Shown here piece after piece: positions 28,243 through 35,571 of a stretch of DNA of 61,302 nucleotides. The stretch's first letter is position 1, and every line of letters starts with the position of its first letter. Made by a program: the position numbers and the translations under genes. The stretch is from NCBI GenBank assembly GCA_937928775.1, contig CALFVI010000016.1:1-61302 (forward strand), in the 5' to 3' direction. The notes below the pieces were generated by a model. That model made no database searches. It was not told the DNA's origin and saw only the letters and a program-made list of their open reading frames with translations. The stretch comes from an uncultured Elioraea sp. GTDB taxonomy: Bacteria > Pseudomonadota > Alphaproteobacteria > Acetobacterales > Acetobacteraceae.

Positions 28243-28379
28243 GCGGATCACCCACCAGGGGAGCGGGCTGGTCGACACAGTCAACCGAACAGGCGGCAAG
28301 GACGGCGTCGGTGCCGCGCAGCCAGGGCAGTCGCGCCGCGAAGAAGGAGCGAACCGCCCCGAGCGGAGAATTTCTTCGG

Positions 28380-28737
28380 TGTCCATCGGCCAGCGGTTGG
28401 AGGCCGCCGAACGACACGACCCGAAATCGGGCGCGTTGGTCGCTGCTCTACTCGCCTATGCCGCAACCGAGAGCGGTCGGCCGCAGGCTGCTCGAGCCCG
28501 AGCTGCTGTGCGGCGAACTCGAGACCGTTCTCGAGCACCTTGAGGCCGCCCTCGCGACCGACGACTGAGATGTTGCCGTGGCTTACGGACCTGCCTGGCG
28601 CGCAGCACGGCACCACCCACGGCGTGCGGGCGCGCGTCCTGTGGTCTGTCGGCCGGCGCGAGCAGGCCGAGCGCGAGTTCCGCCTGTTCTGGGCCAAGCG
28701 GCGCCTTGCGCGGCAGGCCAGCGCGGAGGCGGCATGA
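28380..28737 (+). pseudogene. TPR-like small protein remnant, possible T3SS chaperone
   Basis: Between sctD and sctV three frame pieces look like helical TPR repeats: ALVAALLAYAATESGRPQAAR, then RLLEPELLCGELETVLEHLE, then THGVRARVLWSVGRREQAEREFRLFW. The pieces need two frame changes (near 28490 and 28565). The helix pattern and position recall the small TPR chaperone or pilotin-like genes found beside sctD in T3SS operons. No specific family is claimed. Confidence 0.4.
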
Positions 28738-30021
28738 AGGCCAGCGCTGCCGTCGCGACGCTGTTTCGCCGCACGGCCCGACGCGAACTGTCCGTCATCC
28801 CGTCATCCCGCTCGTGGTCTCAACCATCGGGCTGATGATCCTACGCCTGCCGCCGATGGTGGTGGACATGCTGCTGACCCTCAGCCTCGCGCTGACCATC
28901 ACTCTGCTCATGGTCGCGCTCTCTTTGCGCAGCCCGGTTGAGTTCTCCTCGTTCCCCGCCGTGATCCTGATCGCCACCCTGTTTCGGCTCGCCCTCAACA
29001 TCACCACGACCCGGCTGATTCTGATCGAGGCGGAGGGTAGTGCGATCATCGTCACCTTTGGTCAGTTCGTCGTCGGCGGCCATGTTCTGGTCGGCCTCGT
29101 CGTCTTCCTGATCATCTCCGTGATGATGGCCGACCCGCGCGCTCTTCGTCGCCAGGGCGATGATCGCCTTGCTCGCTGCAGGGCCGGGGCTGACGGAGCG
29201 AGATCCTGTTCGCTTGCGGTGCTGCCATGCTAGCCGGCATGGCGGCGCATGCCCGCGCACTGAGCGAGACGCGCCTCACCGTGCTCACGGCGGAGGAGGC
29301 GATCGCGCGCAGCGCCGAGCGCGTGTTGCGCCGTTATGCCGCACAGCTGTTCGGCCTGCCTAAGGCGCGCGAGCTCTTGCAGCGCAAACAGTCCGAACAG
29401 CCGGAGCTTACCGCCGAGGCAATGCGCGCCGTTGCGGTGCCGAAGCTGACCGAGACGCTTCGCCTGCTGATCGCTGAGGACGTGCCGCTCAACCATGTCC
29501 GCGCTGTCTACAAAACGCTGCTCGAGCAGGGCCAGCGCGAGCAGGACGCGGACGCCCTGGCCGAGGCGCTGCGGCAAGCGCTGTGGCGCGAGATCTGCCA
29601 CCGCCTGGCCGACCGCGACCGGGTGCTTGCTTGGATCATCCTCGAGCAGCCGACGGAACACGCGCTGCGACGCCAGATCCGTCCGAGTTCCTCCAGCCAG
29701 CCCACCCTGTTCGTTCCCGACGAGGTGGCGCGCGACCTTGCCAACTGCATTCGCACTAAGGCTGGCCTGCCGCAGCGTCCCGAGGGGGCACCGCCGCGCC
29801 TCATCGTCTGCGCTGCCGACCTGCGTCGGCCGCTGCGCGAGCTTTTGCTGCGCTACGGAGACGAACTGCCCGTACTGTCCAAAGCCGAGATCGCGCCGGA
29901 ATTGACGGTCCATAACGGTCAGCCGGCGCATTTCCTGGCCGGCGGCAGAACCGCCGTGGGGGCGGCTTCGTCGTGCTCTTGCTTCTCCGTTTCCGCTCAA
30001 CGCCACGCCCCTTCGTCCTGA
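28736..30021 (+). pseudogene. sctV: type III secretion export-gate protein SctV (LcrD/FlhA family), degraded
   Basis: The N-terminal membrane part is unmistakable: IGLMILRLPPMVVDMLLTL, LRSPVEFSSFPAVILIATLF, RLALNITTTRLILIE and FGQFVVGGHVLVGLVVFLII. It begins with ATG at 28736 but is thrown out of frame by an 8-bp tandem duplication (28793-28808). Near 29140 a short piece of a later helix follows (MIALLAAGPGLT, then EILFACGAAMLAGM in another frame). Next comes the C-terminal cytoplasmic domain (VLTAEEAIARSAERVLRRYA, KLTETLRLLIAEDVPLNHVR, REICHRLADRD, DLRRPLRELLL, VLSKAEIAPEL). Roughly 250-300 residues in the middle are missing compared with the usual 680-700. It cannot make a working gate. Confidence 0.87.
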
Positions 30022-30188
30022 TCTTGGTGAAGGCGTTGCAGCGGGGACTGCCGCCGCCTTGCCGGCGCAGCGCGCATCCGCACGGTGAGCGGCGCCGATC
30101 GCGCGAAGCTTCTGTGACAGTTTCGTGAATGGCTGCTCGGCGCGGGGGCCGACTTCGCTGAACGTCGCAGCAGAACTGAGGAGGTGCC

Positions 30189-30476
30189 ATGATCGCGTCG
30201 CAGGCTGTCACACCCGAGGTCGCTGGCACGGAACCGCACTCAGGCCATGACCTGTTCCAGGTGATGTTGCGCGAGGCCGAACTCGGGCGAGAGAGTGCCA
30301 TCAACACCTTCGCGGCGGAGCTCGCCAACCCGTTGCAGCTTGCCGCGTATCTGGTTGGCGGCCTCGATGGTCTCGGTAAGCGGGTGAAGGCGCTCAGCGC
30401 CCTGGCCACCTCTCCCTTTGCCACCGCCGCCGCCGAGCCCTCGCGGTTCTGCTTCGGCAGCCCGCGCCGTCGGTAA
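30189..30476 (+). CDS. hypothetical protein downstream of sctV, possibly inner-rod-like
   Basis: A 95-codon ATG frame with a strong GAGGAGG four bases upstream. It encodes a small helical protein (HDLFQVMLREAELGRESAINT, ELANPLQLAAYLVGGLDG, KRVKALSALATS). Size and helical layout recall the SctI inner-rod or needle class. The C-terminal 20 residues turn Arg/Pro-rich, as after a frameshift. Its place 170 bp after sctV supports a T3SS link, but homology cannot be shown by eye. Confidence 0.4.
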   Translation: MIASQAVTPEVAGTEPHSGHDLFQVMLREAELGRESAINTFAAELANPLQLAAYLVGGLDGLGKRVKALSALATSPFATAAAEPSRFCFGSPRRR

Positions 30477-31875
30477 ACACCTCGCAACCAACCCGCCCAC
30501 GCCAGGAAGGACGATCAGCGACGCCGAGGCCGCTCCGGTGCAGTGCATGCTGACGGCTGATCGGGAGAGTTTTGCCACCGGTGCGTAGCAATCGGGCCTC
30601 GATCCGTCGGCGGTTCCGAGCTGCCTCCATCGCCTGGTTGCCGGCGGGCCGCTGCTGTGGATCCATGATGTCTACGACGATCGACGGTTCATCGAGGGAG
30701 AGGTTGTCGGATCGTTTGTCGCCTACGATCGCCCTGCACCGTCTCATCGCGTCTCCCGCCGCCCTGCCTCGGGCCAACCAGCAGCTGCCTTGGTGTTCTC
30801 TTCCGCCACTGCGACGGCTTAGCCCGCGCGCTCAGCGGCCGGCGCTCGCTTAGCCGCGTTCGATGCTTCGCTCGATAGTCTTGAAGCTGATCGTCGAGGT
30901 CTAGACGAGGCCTGCCTGAGCGCGCGGCAGCATCGCGAAGGCGGTGGGGGAGTTGGGATTTTTCGGAAGATGCTTCAGCCGGGTGTATCGGCCGGCCCGC
31001 TTGGATCACCCTGTGGGCTGGCGCCTTCTACGGGACTGTGACGTGATTCGAAGCTGATGTCCGGCGTGGGGATTGGCGCTGAACCGTGGGCTGCTGATCG
31101 ACGTGGAATGGGTCTTCTCCGAAACCTTGGTGATGTCCGCGAGCTGGCTCGGCGAGCGGCCTCAACGCCACGTTGGGCGGGGTTTGGACGCCATGCGTCT
31201 GGATCGCGCGCACCGGCGCGTCATGGCTTCACGAACAGGCTCCACCCTCCGCGTCCCAACGCATGGGCTGCCCAACGCCCTGCAGCTGATCGCAAGCCAA
31301 AAGGCCGACTGCCCGAACGATGAGGCGCTGCTGCGGGCGCACGGCAGCAAGCGCGTTCACATGCTGGCCGCTATGGCCGATGGCAGCGACCCGATCAGGA
31401 GTGATAACGTTGCCAGAGCACATCGGTAATCTGTTCGCTGGCGTGCTGGACGTCGCCTCTCGTTTCTGGGATACGGCTGGGAACGGCGTGACGGCGCTTC
31501 TTCCATTGGAGAAGCGCGCTGGCAGAGATTCGGTGCAAGAGGGGTCGCCGCAGTTGATGCAGCTGGTTGCGCACTTTCAGCAAAGCTGCGCCGGGTGGAT
31601 CAAGCACGGGCGACCCCCTCTCCCCTGAACACTTCAGTCGTGAGTGCTACGGCGATGGCGGCCGTCCTTGTGGCCGGGAAGGGATTTGGGCGGAGATGGC
31701 AAAGGGGGGTGAAAGCAGCGCCAGAGCTGGCGGGCCGGCTTCTCAATGCCCGTCAGGGTGGTGAGTGCGACTTTTCCTTTCCGGGTTCGTCCCGGAACGC
31801 TGCACGGCCTTGCGAGGGTTCTATTGCTCTCCTCCCCGCAGCGGCACTGAAAAGTGGAAGCTCGGTGCAAAGACG
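30477..31875. other. 1.4 kb with no recognisable gene
   Basis: All frames are interrupted or have unlikely composition. One plus-strand stretch near 30575-30760 reads fairly naturally (GLDPSAVPSCLHRLVAGGP, LLWIHDVYDDRRFIEGEVVG) and another near 31411-31628 (HIGNLFAGVLDVASRFWDTA). Neither matches a family I know. GC is lower than in flanking genes. The stretch most likely holds further decayed genes of the same acquired block. Confidence 0.5.
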
Positions 31876-32109
31876 ATGCGGACGATCGCGGAAAGCACAT
31901 GGCAAACGCTTCAGCCGGTCGTGCAGCGCGCTGCAGATGCGCACGCCTCAATCGTGCCGGTTGGGCCACGCCACATCCCGACCCTTCGCACCTTTCCAGG
32001 CAGGCCTGCTGCGTCGGCACAATCCTCTCATTTCGATGGCGTTTGGGAAAAACTGGGACGCACATCAGCTGTTCCTTCGAACGAAGAGGCCCGACCCTGT
32101 GGGGCCTAA
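31876..32109 (+). CDS. hypothetical small ORF in decayed region
   Basis: A 77-codon ATG frame (starts MRTIAESTWQTLQPVVQRAA) in a patch of lower GC than the surrounding genome. No family is recognised and no good ribosome-binding site is seen. It may be a fragment of a larger lost gene. Confidence 0.22.
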   Translation: MRTIAESTWQTLQPVVQRAADAHASIVPVGPRHIPTLRTFPGRPAASAQSSHFDGVWEKLGRTSAVPSNEEARPCGA

Positions 32110-32215
32110 CCATTCCTGATCTATAGAATTTGATTGTAAGTGATCTCCAAAAGCCGCTGATCGCCCTTCCCCTTGGTACCGACCTCGATCTCAACGACCT
32201 AACGGCAAAAAACTC

Positions 32216-32425
32216 GTGGAAGCGCTGGTCGCGCGATTGAAGCAGGTGCTCGGGCCGAACGTCTCGACACCGAAACTTGAACAGGCACTCGCGTCGATCC
32301 AGGCGGAGCTCAGCACGCAGCTTGTTGCAAAGGCTGCGCGCGGGGAGGAGATTGCCAGGGCCATCGTGTCCGAACTCCGCGAGGGGCTACTGCCTCGGCC
32401 CTGTCCTCGCCAGGACAGCGCATGA
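32216..32425 (+). CDS. hypothetical small helical ORF
   Basis: A 69-codon GTG frame (EALVARLKQVLGPNVS, LEQALASIQAELSTQLVAKA, ARAIVSELREGL) predicted to be helical and of natural composition. The frame is open a little upstream (GKKLVEAL). A run of six A bases at the junction with another frame suggests a past slippage event. Function is unknown. Confidence 0.3.
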   Translation: MEALVARLKQVLGPNVSTPKLEQALASIQAELSTQLVAKAARGEEIARAIVSELREGLLPRPCPRQDSA

Positions 32426-32848
32426 TCGACGCCGAACGACGTGCCGCCTGAGAAATCCCTGCCGCATGATCTTAGCGCGCCTCAGTGCGAAACCGAAGTT
32501 GGACCGTCGCGATGACACCCGAGGATCGGTTCCGACGTGATTCGCGCAACAGGACAGCACGCAGGGGCGGCATCAAGCTCGTCCACCGCGTCACCACATG
32601 GCTATAGATTTCGCAGCGCGCGGAAGGTGCGGTGCGGCCGTCGTTGATGGTGCGCTCGCGCGCAAGCGAGCTCTCCTCCCCGCGCCCATGGACCAAGGCG
32701 AAGGCATCGACGCCAAAACGATCAGCGACCCTCAGCCCAAGCGCGGCACCCTAGAAGGCGACCGAGCGCGCCTCGTCGAGCACGCGGATCGTCGTGTGGA
32801 CCGGTTTCGTCGTGCGAGTGTCCGACCGATGCGAAGCCTCTGGCGCGC
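32426..32848. other. 0.4 kb without a supported gene
   Basis: On the minus strand a broken frame contains TTIRVLDEARSVAF, a stop, then GLRVADRFGVDAFALVHG, which has protein-like composition but no family I can name. The plus-strand frame that runs on into the ligase gene is antisense shadow. I read this as another decayed gene at the edge of the accessory block. Confidence 0.4.
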
Positions 32849-34441
32849 TCACGCCGCGTCACGGCGGTTTTCCACCAGGGCCAGCACCCGCGTAAGCCGA
32901 TCGGCCTCCTCGGCGCGCTTGTCGGTGCGGATGCGACTGACGCGCGGAAAGCGCAAAGCGACACCCGAGCGGTGCCGGTTGGAGAGCTGGGCGGCATCGA
33001 AGGCGATCTCGAGCACGAGCGACTTCTCCACCTCGCGCACCGGGCCGAAGCGGGCGATGGTGTGATGGCGGATCCACCGATCAAGCCAGGCAAGTTCGGC
33101 ATCGGTGAAGCCGAAATAGGCTTTGCCGATAGGCACGAGCTCGCCCTCCTCGGTCCACACCCCGAATGTGTAGTCGGAGTAGTAGGAGCTTCGTTTGCCG
33201 TGGCCGCGCTGGGCGTACATCAGCACGGCATCGATAACGAAAGGGTCGCGCTTCCACTTGAACCACGGGCCCTTTGGTCGTCCCGGCACGTAAGGGGAGG
33301 CGCGGTGCTTCAGCATCAGCCCCTCGATGCCGGCCTCACGCGCGGCGGCGCGAAGGCCAGAGAGCTCGTCCCAGGTTCGGAACGGCACGAGCGGAGAAAG
33401 ATCGATCCGCGCGGGTGATGTTCGCCTCACCCACGCCTCGAGCCGCGCGCGCCGTTCGTCGAACGGCAGGGGCCGCACATCCTCCGTCCCCTCGAACAGG
33501 ATGTCGTAGAGGCGGATCATCGCCGGAAACTCGCGCAGCAAGCGCGCCGACACGGACTTCCGGTTCAGCCTCTGCTGCAGGTCCGAGAAGGGCGCAACCC
33601 GGCCATCGCGTACAATCAGCAGCTCGCCATCCAGCACGGCATGTAAGCCGCGCAGCGCTTCGGCGAGATCCGGGAAGGCCCCCGTGATGTCTTCGCCCGC
33701 GCGGGAGAACAGCGCGACCCCGCCAGGGCCGGCGCAGGCCTGCACGCGGATGCCGTCCCATTTCCACTCCGCGCGGTAGTCGGTCGCATCTAGAGTGGCG
33801 AGATCGGCCTCCTCCAGCGGGTTGGCGAGCATGGGCGGGCGGAAGACGGGGCGGTCTGCGCTGAGCGGCCTCGGCCCGCGCCCCTCGAGCCAGGCAAACA
33901 GCGCAAGATACGGCGGCGCGACGGCAGGCCAGGCCTCCTCGATCGCGTTCACATCGATCCGGTAATGGTCCGCCAAGGCAATTTTCACCAGCCGGGCTGA
34001 AACACCGACGCGCACCCCGCCGGTGATCAGCTTGATCAGCGCGAAACGCGCCGAGGCGTCGAGCGAATCGAGCCAGCGCGCGATGAGGGCGGGAAATTCC
34101 GTTCGCGCCACCTTGCCAAGCGCATCCACGACCTCAGGCAGCGTGGGAGCGGGGCCGGGCGGGGAAGCGGGGGCAGGCCAGATCAGGCTCACCGTCTCGG
34201 CAAGGTCGCCGACATAGTCGTAGGACCAGCCGAACAGCACCGGGTCGGTGCGTTCAGCGACCAGGGCGCGGATCAGCCCCGGCTTGGCGGCGGAGAAGGT
34301 GAGCTCGCCCGAGATCGCAGCGAGCCCGAAGCCGCGCTCGGGGTCTGGGCGGGCTGCGATCCAGTCGCGCAGGAGAGCGATCTTCGCACTGCGCGCGGGC
34401 GAGAAGACGAGGCGTTCCAGAAGCTGGGCGAAGGGGGTCAT
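32849..34441 (-). CDS. ATP-dependent DNA ligase (bacterial ligase-associated cluster type)
   Basis: A 530-residue ATP-dependent ligase of the bacterial LigB/LigC-like group that co-occurs with an exonuclease, Lhr helicase and PdeM. The adenylation motif I is EWKWDGIRVQ with the nucleophilic lysine at residue 227. Motif III-like LDGELLI, EGLMLKHR and the KWKRDPF motif V follow, then an OB domain. An N-terminal helical DNA-binding domain covers residues 1-190. Its start is preceded by the exonuclease stop with a four-base overlap at 34438-34441, so the two are coupled. It probably seals nicks in a dedicated repair route. Confidence 0.94.
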   Translation of the reverse strand: MTPFAQLLERLVFSPARSAKIALLRDWIAARPDPERGFGLAAISGELTFSAAKPGLIRALVAERTDPVLFGWSYDYVGDLAETVSLIWPAPASPPGPAPTLPEVVDALGKVARTEFPALIARWLDSLDASARFALIKLITGGVRVGVSARLVKIALADHYRIDVNAIEEAWPAVAPPYLALFAWLEGRGPRPLSADRPVFRPPMLANPLEEADLATLDATDYRAEWKWDGIRVQACAGPGGVALFSRAGEDITGAFPDLAEALRGLHAVLDGELLIVRDGRVAPFSDLQQRLNRKSVSARLLREFPAMIRLYDILFEGTEDVRPLPFDERRARLEAWVRRTSPARIDLSPLVPFRTWDELSGLRAAAREAGIEGLMLKHRASPYVPGRPKGPWFKWKRDPFVIDAVLMYAQRGHGKRSSYYSDYTFGVWTEEGELVPIGKAYFGFTDAELAWLDRWIRHHTIARFGPVREVEKSLVLEIAFDAAQLSNRHRSGVALRFPRVSRIRTDKRAEEADRLTRVLALVENRRDAA

Positions 34442-35490
34442 GCCGCCTCCTCCACCGCCTCAGCCTCGGCGCCGCCGCCTTCATCCTCCTCGCCGCGGCC
34501 GATCAGCGACAGGGCACGGCCACGAATGCCGCGTGACGCGAGCGCGTGGATCAGCGCCTCCTCGCGCCCATGCGTCACCCACACTTCCGTTGCTTGGGTG
34601 GCGTCGGCGGTGGCGTTCAGCTCGTCCCAGTCCGCATGATCGGAAATGACGAGAGGCAGTTCCACCCCGCGACTTTTCGCGCGTTGGCGCACGCGCATCC
34701 AGCCCGAGGCGAGCGCCAGCACAGGATCGTGCAAGCGCCGCGCCCAGCGGTCCTGGATCGCGCCGGGAGGTGCGAGGACGAGGGCGCCCTTGAGGGCGGC
34801 TTTGTCGGCAACCGTCGCCGGGCGAAGATCGCCGAAGGTCTGGCCGAAGGCGCGGTAGACCTCGATCAAGGGAAAAAGTGCGCCGTGCAGGAAGATCGGC
34901 GAGTCGTAGCCGGCAGCGCGCAGGAGCGCGATCAGCCTCTGCGCCTTGCCGAGCGCGTAGGCGCCGACGACGTGCGTGCGGTCGGGGAACACCGCGAGCG
35001 AGCGGAGGAGGCGCGCGATCTCGCCCTCGGCCGGGGGGTGACGGAAGACGGGGAGGCCGAAGGTGGCCTCTGTGATCAGAAGATCGCACGCGATGGGGGT
35101 GAAGGGCACGCAGGTCGGTTGCGGGCGCGGGCAGTAGTCGCCGGTGATGACGACGCGAACCCCCCGCCACTCGAGCAGGATCTGTGCCGAGCCCAACACG
35201 TGCCCGGCGGGGTGAAGGGTGATGCGCACGCCATTGACGTCGAGGCTTTCGCCATAGGCGAGCGGCTGCTGGGAAAGCCCGGCCCTGCCTTCGCCCAGCC
35301 GACGGGTCATCAGGGCGAGCGTCTCGGGGGTGGCGAGCACCGCGCCATGCCCCGGCCGGGCGTGATCCGCGTGCGCGTGGGTGATGAGGGCGCGTGGCAC
35401 GGCGCGGGCCGGGTCGATGAACAGGTCGGCCGGTTCGCAGTAGAGGCCTTCAGGGCGGACGAGGAGCCAGGTTTCGGGGTGTGGGGGCAT
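34438..35490 (-). CDS. ligase-associated DNA exonuclease, beta-lactamase fold
   Basis: A 350-residue metallo-beta-lactamase/beta-CASP-type nuclease. The metal-binding THAHADHARPGH signature (HxHxDH) is near residue 40, with further ligands in HPAGHVLGSAQ and GDYCPRPQPTC, and a late SDHADWDEL histidine. Proteins of this kind are labelled ligase-associated exonucleases. It is coupled to the ligase downstream and diverges from the Lhr helicase across about 80 bp. Direct enzymatic activity is inferred from family. Confidence 0.92.
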   Translation of the reverse strand: MPPHPETWLLVRPEGLYCEPADLFIDPARAVPRALITHAHADHARPGHGAVLATPETLALMTRRLGEGRAGLSQQPLAYGESLDVNGVRITLHPAGHVLGSAQILLEWRGVRVVITGDYCPRPQPTCVPFTPIACDLLITEATFGLPVFRHPPAEGEIARLLRSLAVFPDRTHVVGAYALGKAQRLIALLRAAGYDSPIFLHGALFPLIEVYRAFGQTFGDLRPATVADKAALKGALVLAPPGAIQDRWARRLHDPVLALASGWMRVRQRAKSRGVELPLVISDHADWDELNATADATQATEVWVTHGREEALIHALASRGIRGRALSLIGRGEEDEGGGAEAEAVEEAA

Positions 35491-35571
35491 CGCCAGCGAT
35501 GTGGGCCTCGCTTGGCCGGGCTGGAACCCTCAGGGTGTGGCGGAGAGCCTGGGAGCGCCTACACTGAGGGC

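Noticed and set aside
32598-33065. Plus-strand frame entering the ligase gene
   Set aside because: The 3' half is antisense to the ligase OB domain, and the 5' half has no family match.
34546-35571. Long plus-strand open frame upstream of the Lhr helicase
   Set aside because: It is exactly antisense to the metallo-beta-lactamase exonuclease, which has clear motifs; the composition is that of a shadow frame in GC-rich DNA.
35530-35571. Leaderless promoter for the Lhr helicase (TACACT just before the GTG)
   Set aside because: No acceptable -35 element at 16-18 bp; the match is too weak to annotate.
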